Source: JADKIH01 sp031385005 (GTDB lineage: Bacteria; Bacteroidota; Bacteroidia; AKYH767-A; 2013-40CM-41-45). Taken from it: a stretch of 64,000 nt of DNA. The notes under the pieces are model-generated. The model did not search any database. It saw only the letters and a list, made by a program, of their open reading frames with translations, and was not told where the DNA came from. The position numbers and the translations under genes are program-made. Shown piece after piece: positions 29,519 through 38,154 of the stretch. The first letter of the stretch is position 1; each line of letters begins with the position of its first letter. The stretch spans positions 166,854-230,853 of the forward strand of contig JANNBB010000051.1 of the NCBI GenBank assembly GCA_031385005.1, given 5' to 3'.

Positions 29519-32500
29519 TTAATAAAAAACTGTTACCGAACCAAGGTAAACATGCACTTTACCAAAAACGTCGGTCACCTTGGCTCTCCAAACATAAACA
29601 TCCTCCTGTACTTTATTGCCATTGATAGTTCCATCCCAGCGGCATACAGATGACATTCCTTCATTTCCGTAATTATCATAAGGAACATTTGATCCATCCT
29701 GATGACAAGACCAGATTTGTAATCCCCAACGATCAAATATCCAGAAATCATAATTCTTTATTCCCATTCCTTTCGCATAAAAGAAGTTATTTCTCAAATC
29801 ACCATTTGGTGTAAAAGCATTTGGGACAAAGAATGTATAGTAGGGATTAATTTCATTGGGTTTAACAATGGTATCCTTACAGCCTCCCTCATTGGTTACG
29901 ATTAGAGTAGTGTAAAATTGGTAAAAGTCATTTGCCGTTGCAGATAAATAGGCGTGATTTTCAATCGGACTACCATTTACTATTTGGGTACTATCACCAA
30001 AATCCCAATCCCACTGTAAAACATCGGATGTTGACTGATCACTGAATGTAAGAATCGGAGAATAGAATCCGGCTGTTTCTTTACTGATGCTAAAATCTGC
30101 TTCAGGGATGGAATAAACTTTAATAATATTGTCAAAATACTTGTAGGCAGAACATCCTAAATCGCTCACAATCGATAAAGAAGCATCATAAGTTCCCGGA
30201 GTGTTGAAACAAACTTCGCCTGTATTTTTAGAAAAAGAAATATCCGGACTACCTCCCGGAAAATTCCATGCCCATTGAATAATAGATCCGTCTGTAGATG
30301 TTGAATGATCAGAAAATCGATGACAAAACGGAGCGCAACCCGAATCAGGATATACAGAATTAATTACCGGTGGCCGGTAAACAGTAACCGTTCCATAGGA
30401 TGTATCGCGACAACCATGTTGAGTTTCTGCAATTAACGAAATAGAGAATGTACCGGCAGTATCAAATCGTATGGACGGATTTATCGCATGAGAAATAGCA
30501 GGTTGCCCCTGCGGCATGTCCCATGTGTAGTTGTCTATTATTCCACTATTAACAGTTGATTGATTATTTAGTATGACCGAGCTGTTTTTACATAATGGAG
30601 GAGCCGTAAAAGAAGATTGTGGCATCGGATAAACGTTGAGAGCGTGAATGACAGTATCCACGCACCCTCCATCTGATCGCGCAAGAAGTGAGATATTAAA
30701 AGATCCATCGCTTGAGAACAAAACAACAGGATTTTCTACAGTAGAGGAATTGATAGAACCACCAGGAATTGTCCATGCATAAGTAATGTTGGAGCCGGCG
30801 GGTTGAATCGTAGAATTATTTACAAATGTTATAGTTGAACCCGTACAAATATCCGGCAAAGAAAAATCTGCCTGCGGATTAGCGGCAACGAAAACTTGTT
30901 TGGCAATAGTGTCTTTACAACCATGGATAGTTGTTGTTATTAATTCCACCAGTGACGTATCAACCGTTTGAAATGTCACTACAGGATTAAATTGAGACGA
31001 AGTGGTGGGAATTGCATTTTGAAATGACCATGCATATGTTGCAAGCGTATCTCCTGCGACCGGCGCCGATAAATTAGTTATGTTATAAGGCGCTCCTATG
31101 CAGTTTAGCGGAGCACTGAAATCGGCCTGGGGCAATGGATAAATTGAAATAACTTTATCCATCGTGTCTTTACAACCTGCAATTGAAGTTGCAATTAATT
31201 GAATGGCGGAATTGCCCGGACTTGCATAACTGATAGCCGGCGTTGCAGCAGAAGATGTGGAAGGGTTTCCACCGGTAAACGACCAGGAATAGGATAATGC
31301 ACCTCCGGCCGGAGAAATTGTTGAATTATTAGCTAAAGAAAATTGATCGCCCAAACAGAAAGATTGGGTAGAGAAAGCCGCAATAGGTATTTCAAAAACA
31401 TCTACAGTTTGCTGAACAGTATCGCGGCATCCATTGGTAGTATTTACGATTAGAGTAATCTGTGAAGAACCGGGACTGGAAATTGTTGTAACGGGATTCG
31501 TTGCACCAGACGTTGAGGGATTTCCGCCGGCAATATTCCAAGAATAAGAACTTAACGTATCACCGGCGCTAATTACAGATGTATTGTTAATGGTTAATTG
31601 ATTGCCTGCACATATATCCGGAGCATTAAAAGAAGCGACAGGATTCTGCGGAACATCAATGGTATATTGCATTGTATCACGGCATCCGGGTGAATAGGTT
31701 CCGGAAATTAAAGTGACCGAATGAGTACCCGGAGGAAAGACAACGGAATCTGGGTTGGAAACATTCGAATTAGAAGGAGAGCCGCCATTGAAATTCCACT
31801 CCCAATAATTAATCGGATCCTGGGCAGAAGGAGATATACTTTGAGCAGTGAAGTCAACGTAACCGCAATGAGTAGAATATATATAGTCAGCTGTTACTGA
31901 ATAATGTTGTGGAACATATCTCGCATACCAATTACAACCGGATGGTAAAAAAACTTTCACCACAAATGTATCTCCCGGCTGTGCATATGGAGTAATTGTT
32001 TGTGTTGTAGCTATTGGAATCGTATCGTTGTTAAGATACCATTCATAAGTATATGAATTGATTGAATCAGGAGGAGCAGGAGCAACTAATGTATCAGGAG
32101 AATTCGTGTAGCAATTTGGTTTTAAGATTACCGATGAAGATCCGCATGCAAAATCCCAATATGAATGAGCAAAATGTCCTCCGAGACGACAATCCGCATT
32201 GGTGATAACAACAGTCAATGTTTGTCCGATAAAAGCGGATAGATTTACACCTTCCATGGTCCATGGTTTATAAATAGCTGTGTCCAGCCAACCGCCACCG
32301 CCACCGCCGCCACCACCACCGCCATTACGTGTAGCGTTACATGTATATTGTCCCGGGAAAGATTCGCTGGCTATATATCGTTGATAAGCGCAGGGAATGG
32401 TATCTCCGTTTTGATCAAGTATCATAAACTCCACGTAAGGCATGTTTTGAATCGTATGAGAAGCGCCCGGATTTTCCATGACGAATGCATAAGCATAAAT

Positions 32501-33139
32501 AAAGTTTGTGTCAGCTACACCAACTGTAAAACAATATGTCAATCGTTCTGCGCAACCGGCAGCAAAAGGATTTTGAAAAGATGAACAGCCCCCACCCTGA
32601 CCATCGTTCTGTGGTTCCCCAAGTTGAATTGAACTTGTTCCAAAACCGGGAGGAGCAACAAGAGTAATAGGAGGATCTCCGGGATTAATTCCGGGTGTGA
32701 GTGGATCTATTCCGGGACCGGTGGTAATATTAAATCGTACGGGAGCAGGAACTGTTGTTACTAAATTTAATCCGAGTGAATCATAATTTTCACCGTCTTC
32801 GGCCTGCCAAACATCCCAGCCATTTTCAGCGCCCATATTGGAACAAGTACCACAGGTTGAAGAAGATTGTCTCGCATAAGAGTGAACGGATAATTTTCTG
32901 CCTTGCTGAATTAACAATTCATTCTGTCTGCGGATTGCTTCCAAAGTTGCGGCCGGAATTGTGTTGGATTTGATTTGTTCAGAAATCGATGGCTTTTCTT
33001 TGAAATGCTCTACTTCGAATTTTGACTTAGCTGATATTTTTTGTGCAAAAGAACAGTTGATACCAAAGATTAAAAATGCCATTAGAAAAATAGCTGTTTG
33101 TTTAGAAAATACGTAGATTTTAATTCGTCTGGAAATCAT
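29519..33139 (-). CDS. T9SS type B multi-PKD surface protein with polyglycine tract
   Basis: 1206 residues. Signal peptide about 14-33 (CSFAQ). Residues ~85-340 form an adhesin-like beta domain (YCFTVGVADTNFIYAYAFV ... LSAFIGQTLTVVIT). An uninterrupted glycine run of about 11 sits at ~276-286. Eight PKD-type domains follow at ~410-1095, with recurring ADFS/AxF starts and SWxFxGGNPS cores. The last ~100 residues are a CHU_C-like type B sorting domain (FFVPNAFTPNGDLRNNFF ... WIFDRWG ... YVWRAKVTD). Type B cargo is often kept on the surface with PorP/SprF-type partners. Probably an adhesin or gliding-related filament. Confidence 0.9.
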   Translation of the reverse strand: MISRRIKIYVFSKQTAIFLMAFLIFGINCSFAQKISAKSKFEVEHFKEKPSISEQIKSNTIPAATLEAIRRQNELLIQQGRKLSVHSYARQSSSTCGTCSNMGAENGWDVWQAEDGENYDSLGLNLVTTVPAPVRFNITTGPGIDPLTPGINPGDPPITLVAPPGFGTSSIQLGEPQNDGQGGGCSSFQNPFAAGCAERLTYCFTVGVADTNFIYAYAFVMENPGASHTIQNMPYVEFMILDQNGDTIPCAYQRYIASESFPGQYTCNATRNGGGGGGGGGGGWLDTAIYKPWTMEGVNLSAFIGQTLTVVITNADCRLGGHFAHSYWDFACGSSSVILKPNCYTNSPDTLVAPAPPDSINSYTYEWYLNNDTIPIATTQTITPYAQPGDTFVVKVFLPSGCNWYARYVPQHYSVTADYIYSTHCGYVDFTAQSISPSAQDPINYWEWNFNGGSPSNSNVSNPDSVVFPPGTHSVTLISGTYSPGCRDTMQYTIDVPQNPVASFNAPDICAGNQLTINNTSVISAGDTLSSYSWNIAGGNPSTSGATNPVTTISSPGSSQITLIVNTTNGCRDTVQQTVDVFEIPIAAFSTQSFCLGDQFSLANNSTISPAGGALSYSWSFTGGNPSTSSAATPAISYASPGNSAIQLIATSIAGCKDTMDKVISIYPLPQADFSAPLNCIGAPYNITNLSAPVAGDTLATYAWSFQNAIPTTSSQFNPVVTFQTVDTSLVELITTTIHGCKDTIAKQVFVAANPQADFSLPDICTGSTITFVNNSTIQPAGSNITYAWTIPGGSINSSTVENPVVLFSSDGSFNISLLARSDGGCVDTVIHALNVYPMPQSSFTAPPLCKNSSVILNNQSTVNSGIIDNYTWDMPQGQPAISHAINPSIRFDTAGTFSISLIAETQHGCRDTSYGTVTVYRPPVINSVYPDSGCAPFCHRFSDHSTSTDGSIIQWAWNFPGGSPDISFSKNTGEVCFNTPGTYDASLSIVSDLGCSAYKYFDNIIKVYSIPEADFSISKETAGFYSPILTFSDQSTSDVLQWDWDFGDSTQIVNGSPIENHAYLSATANDFYQFYTTLIVTNEGGCKDTIVKPNEINPYYTFFVPNAFTPNGDLRNNFFYAKGMGIKNYDFWIFDRWGLQIWSCHQDGSNVPYDNYGNEGMSSVCRWDGTINGNKVQEDVYVWRAKVTDVFGKVHVYLGSVTVFY

Positions 33140-33626
33140 GGTAAGGACTGCTAATTAAGTGAAAATGTGGCATTTTAAAAAATAAATCTGTCATTTTCAG
33201 AGGTAAGACCCAAACCTTTTTATTAATTCATATTCAAATCAAAATTTCAACTTTTTGGGGGTTTATTAATTGAAAAAACGCCTTAAGTTTCCCTTATTGG
33301 CCTATAACTGCGTTAAATTAATAATCGACAACTTCGATTGACATTTCATCAAGCAGGATATTTAGATCCGAGAGCATGTTTGCGCCGGATATTGTGTAAT
33401 TGAGGAAAGGATAAGTTGTCTTTTAAGAAGTTCACAGAACAAATCCAGCAGAGTAAGTTAAGCTGGTAGATGTAAATCAATTTAACGCGGAGATGCATCG
33501 ATGTTGAAACCAATAAAATAGACCCTGGTATTTTAAAGATCTACAACTCAAAAATGTAATTTAACCAAAAATGTAAATTATAGTTGGAGAATTAACTCAT
33601 CCTTGTGTTAGTTAAATAAATTTTCT
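33140..33626. repeat. Divergent intergenic region with a distant 10-bp inverted repeat
   Basis: A 487-base gap. GCGTTAAATT at 33310-33319 and AATTTAACGC at 33479-33488 are exact reverse complements bounding a 179-base, slightly GC-richer segment with no ORF. It could be a MITE-like relic; the short arms mean chance cannot be excluded. Promoters for both flanking genes should also be here. Confidence 0.3.
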
Positions 33627-35339
33627 ATGCAAGCATTTTTTTCCCTGATTTTTTTAGTCTGCTATATTTCTTTAGAAGCGCAAGTCGTTTCAGTATCCCC
33701 AAATCATACACGCAGATATTCACTTTTATATACGACCATTACTCCTTACGGATCCTCAATGACTATAAGTTCCGGTATAGGGTCTCAATATCAATTTTGG
33801 TTACAAAGAGGAGGTGAAATCATTAACGGCAGCATTAATTATTCATTTAATTCTTCCGGCTTAGGGTTTGCAAATTCTGCTATTGAAACTTTTAACATTC
33901 CATACACAGCGACTCCCGGATTTTATGATCTCCATGTTAATAATCCAAATTCTTGGACTTGGAACAATAGTGTTTTTCCAAATGCAGTTGAAATTCTGGA
34001 AACTAACATATCAGGTAAAGTATTTTTCGATTTGAATCAAAATGGGACATTGGATACGAACGAAAATGGAATTTCCAACCAAAGAGTTATGTTCATTCCA
34101 TCGAATACAATAATCACTACAGGGTTGGGGGGATCATATAATGCAGTTATGGATGAAGGAACTTATACGGATAATATTTTAATCCCTGCAGGATTTAATG
34201 TGACAACTCCGTCTTCAATTTCTTTAACCGTTCCTCCCGATACTCTTGGAAACAACTTCGGAATTTATACACCTCCTGTTACAGGTGTGCTGTTGCATGA
34301 GTTCTATTCTTCTTTCTATCCCATTAGGTGTAACAGACCTTCCAAAGCAATCTGGTCAGTTACTAGTTATTCAAATAATATTGAGAAGGGCTCTATTACA
34401 CTGAAAATAAATGGCGGTTTAAATTACCTGAATTCTACTTTTACACCTGATTTTGTTTCGAATGATTCAATTCGCTGGACATATATTTTAGCGCCATTTC
34501 AGACATTAACTAATTCCATACAAATTCAAGGTACGCTACTCAATTCTAATGCAAACTGTATTTTCACTGACAGCCTCACTGATTCAACCGATGTATTTTA
34601 TGCATTATATTGCGATACAATCAACGAAAACATCCTCTGTTCTCATGATCCAAATGATATAACTGCATTCCCCGGTGGAACAGATAGTGTTTTTCATTAT
34701 ACAGACAGGAATTCGTCTATGACCTATAGAATACGATTTCAAAATTGTGGGACGGACACTGCTTTTGATGTATCGATTTTGAACTGGATAGATCCTGATC
34801 TCAATTTAAATTCTTTTCGCCTGATATTTTCAAGTAATCCCGTCAGCATTCAATTTGAAAACAACCGAACCTTACGGTTTATATTTAAAAATATTATGTT
34901 ACCTGACAGCAATATAGATGAACTAAACAGTCATGCTATGCTTGTTTATACTATTAATCCCAATTCAAATCTTGCAAACAATACACTGGTTACTAATAAT
35001 GCATATATATACTTTGATCACAATCCTGCTGTTGTGACTAATTTAGCTTATAACACTTTCATCGACTCTTCCTTTTATACAGGAGTCGAAAATTTTGATT
35101 TTGAAAAAGTAATAATTTATCCGAATCCTGTGTGCGGGAATTCTGTCCTCGTTTTGCCTAATGATTTTCCATACAAACTTACCGTTTATAATTTTTCAGG
35201 TAATCAAATTCTTGACGTACCGGTCAGAGAAAAATACATTATACAATCGGAGTTCTTATCAAGTGGTTTGTATTTATACAAGTTGGTCAATAAAACCAAT
35301 TCAACTATTTATAGTGGGAAATTTGTAGTGATGCATTGA
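33627..35339 (+). CDS. T9SS type A protein with SdrD-B-like and DUF7619-like domains
   Basis: 570 residues with a signal peptide (about 1-19, ending LEAQ). Residues ~130-205 resemble an SdrD B-like domain (ISGKVFFDLNQNGTLD). Residues ~345-480 match a conserved T9SS-associated beta domain (DPNDITAFPGG, MTYRIRFQNCGTDTAFDV, AYIYFDHNPAVVTN), which I recall as DUF7619. The last ~75 residues (IYPNPVCGNSVLV ... GLYLYKL ... GKFVVMH) are the sorting domain. Likely a surface structural protein. It is followed by the repeat element that begins at 35346. Confidence 0.87.
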   Translation: MQAFFSLIFLVCYISLEAQVVSVSPNHTRRYSLLYTTITPYGSSMTISSGIGSQYQFWLQRGGEIINGSINYSFNSSGLGFANSAIETFNIPYTATPGFYDLHVNNPNSWTWNNSVFPNAVEILETNISGKVFFDLNQNGTLDTNENGISNQRVMFIPSNTIITTGLGGSYNAVMDEGTYTDNILIPAGFNVTTPSSISLTVPPDTLGNNFGIYTPPVTGVLLHEFYSSFYPIRCNRPSKAIWSVTSYSNNIEKGSITLKINGGLNYLNSTFTPDFVSNDSIRWTYILAPFQTLTNSIQIQGTLLNSNANCIFTDSLTDSTDVFYALYCDTINENILCSHDPNDITAFPGGTDSVFHYTDRNSSMTYRIRFQNCGTDTAFDVSILNWIDPDLNLNSFRLIFSSNPVSIQFENNRTLRFIFKNIMLPDSNIDELNSHAMLVYTINPNSNLANNTLVTNNAYIYFDHNPAVVTNLAYNTFIDSSFYTGVENFDFEKVIIYPNPVCGNSVLVLPNDFPYKLTVYNFSGNQILDVPVREKYIIQSEFLSSGLYLYKLVNKTNSTIYSGKFVVMH

Positions 35340-35345
35340 ACGCCA

Positions 35346-36244
35346 GCTGCGACGTACTTGTCAGCCATTTGTCTTTAATATTCATATCTCAAAACAAATA
35401 AATTTTGTGATGCTTCGACGGACATTCGTCCGTTGTTTTTGTACTTCGGATTCTCTCAGCAACCAAGCTGTGGATATTCATCCACTTTTCAACGCTCATC
35501 GTCTTAGAAATAGCAATCAAATTTGCTAAGAAGTAATCATGTATTAAAGAAATTCCTGCTCGATACAGTAGTAACCGGTGGTGTTAAACAATCAATTTCC
35601 AGAACATTGGGCAGTCCATAATAATTACGAGCCAAGCTGAACAGATAATCCTGTTCTTTGTAAACAACTTTATCTACAACAGGATTTCGATGGATATAAT
35701 TAAGTTTCTGCCATGTCACCCTTTCGGTGTACAGTTCAATCGCATGATTTTTATCCCATGGTATTTTAGTGTTGGCGATCAGATGCAGATGGCTTGGCAT
35801 TAAGCACCAGCCGAAAATATTCAGCCCTTTATTTTCCTGGCAATACTTCAATGAGTCAACGATGAGTTGTTTTTGGTTTACACGAGTAAAAAGATCAATC
35901 CAATCTTCGACTGTCATCGTCATGAAATAAGTTTTGTCTTTGCGAATATTATAATGGAACCCTCTTCCCATGATAAAATTAATTTTGCTAAAAATAATAT
36001 TAAGCAACCCGCCGATTGATTGTTGTTTCTGTTTCATACTTATAATTCCCAGCTTTAAATAAAGAAATTGGATAGCAAAAGTTTCTTAAAAGTGTAGAGA
36101 TTGCTACGCATAAACTGATGTATGTATACAAAGACGATGAGCCTTGAAAAGTGGATGAATATCCACAACTAAAAAACAACGGACGAATGTCCGTCGAAGC
36201 GCGGCAGAGCTTTTGGCAGAGGCAGGAAATAAGTACGTCGCAGC
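35346..36244. mobile_element. ~0.9-kb RAYT/REP-like element with 14-bp terminal inverted repeats
   Basis: The perfect terminal inverted repeat GCTGCGACGTACTT (35346-35359) and AAGTACGTCGCAGC (36231-36244) bounds a unit containing a decayed REP-type transposase. Inverted subterminal arms carry the same two hairpins on each side: ACGGAC-ATTC-GTCCGT (35418-35433; inverse 36179-36194) and GTGGAT-ATTC-ATCCAC (35470-35485; inverse 36151-36166). Both hairpins have ATTC/GAAT loops. Such hairpins are what RAYT transposases bind in other bacteria. Partial copies occur elsewhere in the window. Confidence 0.75.
35537..35971 (-). pseudogene. Internally deleted REP-associated tyrosine transposase (Y1/HUH family)
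   Basis: I chose the start at 35971 (MGRGFHYN), which matches the usual family start; the frame is open up to 36037. The 144-residue product keeps the N-terminal half (FMTMTVEDWIDLFTR, then SLKYCQENKGLNIFGWCLMPSHLHLIAN), including the HLH metal motif of HUH nucleases, and the C-terminal QKLNYIHRNPVVDKVVY ... SLARNYYG. About 40-60 residues normally between these, including the region expected to hold the catalytic tyrosine, are missing without loss of frame. It is therefore probably inactive. It sits in the centre of the inverted-repeat element. Confidence 0.75.
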
Positions 36245-36260
36245 ACGGATATCTTTTTTT

Positions 36261-36309
36261 CCGCTGCGCAGGATTTCCTTATCATTCACCTATAAAACAC
36301 AGAAAATGC
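36261..36309 (+). repeat. ~48-bp direct repeat, copy 1
   Basis: CCGCTGCGCAGGATTTCCTT begins a segment repeated almost exactly at 37948-37996. It lies 16 bases after the right terminal repeat of the RAYT element. The two copies flank the T9SS gene at 36547-37908. A short related stretch, CCGCTGCG-T-AGGATTT, is at about 40597-40613. The rest of 36310-36546 carries the 14-base direct repeat CCTGCATAGCGGGG twice (near 36370 and 36470) and no gene. Confidence 0.7.
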
Positions 36310-36546
36310 TTCGAAGGATTTTGAAAGCCTTCAAAGCAACTTAATTTTTTTTAGGTTGGTTATAAGGTAATCCTGCATAGCGGGGTCAAACAGATTTTAG
36401 TTTCTGTTTTCCTTCATCTCACTTAAAACATTTATCTTTCTTACAATAAAAGATAATTCAGGACACACTCCTGCATAGCGGGGAAAATAGTATAAGTATT
36501 GGATTTGGGTTTTGAAGTTGAATTAAAATTTTTGTAACTTGCATGA

Positions 36547-37908
36547 ATGAAGTCGATTCGTTTGATATTATTTTTTATTGGAGCCCCATTTTTAATTTAT
36601 TCCCAGGTTAATCCGATTGATTCTGTTGTTATCTGGCATTGCAGAGACAATACATTCAATCAATCTTTAACGATAGATTCATTTGATGTAAATGGATTAT
36701 TAATCAATACTACTTATTATTCGGATGATACTGCAGCAGCACCTTCAAGTCAAATATTATATACATATTCTTCCTCTTTCAGGTTATTGCAAATGAAACA
36801 AAGCAATTATCAAAACTCTGTTTGGGTAACTAAACATGATGAAAATTGGCAGTATAACGTTAACGACAGTTTATTGTCGTATACAAATCTCTATTATTAT
36901 TTAGGATCGATAAATTATGGATATGGTGATTTTTATTTATACGATTCACTAAATCGCAGGATTGAATATGTTCACCAGAAATACGTAGATTCTTTAAACG
37001 CATTAATTAACGATACGCGTGTGTTATATTCATATGATACGATTAATCACATTAATATTGAGACTCGTCAAAATTATGATTATTCAATGGGTATTTGGGT
37101 CAATTATTCAAGACAAACAATTTCATTTGATATGTTTGGAAAAGAAACACAAGCAATTTTTGAGACATGGGTTTCGCCGGGAGTTTTCAGTTACAGCGGC
37201 ACAAGATCATTCTACTATCTGCCAAATGATTCCATTGAACATATATCCAGTCAAAGCATTTACTATGATTCAACGGTCACTCAGTTTGAATATGATAGTT
37301 CAGGATATCTAATTAAGAAATATATCAGGGATTGGTCATCAGGTACAATAACATCAATTCTAGATTCTACCAATTATTTTTACGATTCCAATCATAATTT
37401 GATTGCTTCCAACGACTATTCGCCAGCTCCATATGGATTCGAAGTTTGCTACAGCGCTACAAATAATTTTGATAATTTAAATAGGATTATCAATTATTAT
37501 AGACATGCTGTTGGTTTTTGTGGAGTAGGAGGAGAAAGCGGATGGAATGTTTATAATACTGCAGGCAATATCGATTCGTTGAATAAATGTTCGTGGAGCA
37601 TGGGTATTTTAATGTGCAGTACATGTTCTTTGGAATATATTTCGTTAACATCAGTCGGTCCGCCAATTAATAAAGAAAATGAATATAATGTTTTTCCAAA
37701 TCCTGCAGAAAATGAAATTACAATTTTCATAAATCAATTGATACGACCAATTAAAATTGAATTCTTTGATAATTTGGGAAGAACAATTAAAAAAGAAGTA
37801 TTATTTAACAAGGTAAATACGCTTTCGATTTCTTCATTATCTCAGGGTATTTATTTCATTTCTATTGAAGGAATACTGGGCTCGCCATTTAAGTTCATTA
37901 AACTTTGA
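36547..37908 (+). CDS. T9SS type A secreted protein with YD-like repeats
   Basis: 453 residues with a signal peptide (about 1-20, IYSQ). The body is rich in short units such as YSYDTINHINIE, FEYDSSGYLIKKYI, YFYDSNHNLI and NFDNLNRIINYY. These resemble the YD/RHS-type beta repeats that build extracellular shells, though without an Rhs core or toxin domain. The C-terminal ~75 residues (VFPNPAENEITIF ... GIYFISI ... FKFIKL) are a type A sorting domain. The gene is flanked by direct repeats at 36261 and 37948. Function unknown, probably surface. Confidence 0.83.
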   Translation: MKSIRLILFFIGAPFLIYSQVNPIDSVVIWHCRDNTFNQSLTIDSFDVNGLLINTTYYSDDTAAAPSSQILYTYSSSFRLLQMKQSNYQNSVWVTKHDENWQYNVNDSLLSYTNLYYYLGSINYGYGDFYLYDSLNRRIEYVHQKYVDSLNALINDTRVLYSYDTINHINIETRQNYDYSMGIWVNYSRQTISFDMFGKETQAIFETWVSPGVFSYSGTRSFYYLPNDSIEHISSQSIYYDSTVTQFEYDSSGYLIKKYIRDWSSGTITSILDSTNYFYDSNHNLIASNDYSPAPYGFEVCYSATNNFDNLNRIINYYRHAVGFCGVGGESGWNVYNTAGNIDSLNKCSWSMGILMCSTCSLEYISLTSVGPPINKENEYNVFPNPAENEITIFINQLIRPIKIEFFDNLGRTIKKEVLFNKVNTLSISSLSQGIYFISIEGILGSPFKFIKL

Positions 37909-37931
37909 GTGTTAATATTCTATTAATTCCT

Positions 37932-37996
37932 ACTGCGACGGACTTCTCCGCTGCGCAGGATTTCCTTATCATTCACCAATAAAACATAGAAAATAT
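37932..37996 (+). repeat. ~48-bp direct repeat, copy 2, fused to a RAYT-type terminal repeat end
   Basis: ACTGCGACGGACTT (37932-37945) resembles the terminus of the 35346-36244 element and is followed at 37948 by a near-identical copy of the 36261-36309 segment. The order (element end, then the 48-bp unit) is the same as at 36231-36309. Confidence 0.7.
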
Positions 37997-38133
37997 TTCG
38001 AAATATTTCAAATCCCTTCGAAGTGATATGTTTATTTTTTGGGGAAAATTTGAGGAATAATTACACGGCTAGGAGAAAAAGAAACTTTAATTTGACAAAC
38101 CACCGAACCCCAAAAGGGCAACCGTTTTTTCTT

Positions 38134-38141
38134 TACATTTG
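38134..38141 (+). promoter_or_regulatory. Putative -7 box for choice-of-anchor L gene
   Basis: TACATTTG fits TAnnTTTG and lies 13 bases before the ATG at 38155, giving a very short leader if that start is used, or about 35 bases if the ATG at 38182 is used. Confidence 0.4.
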
Positions 38142-38154
38142 TTGTCCAGCATAA

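Noticed and set aside
36104..36289. 61-residue minus-strand ORF
   Set aside because: It lies within the right arm of the RAYT element and copies peptides found in other repeat copies.
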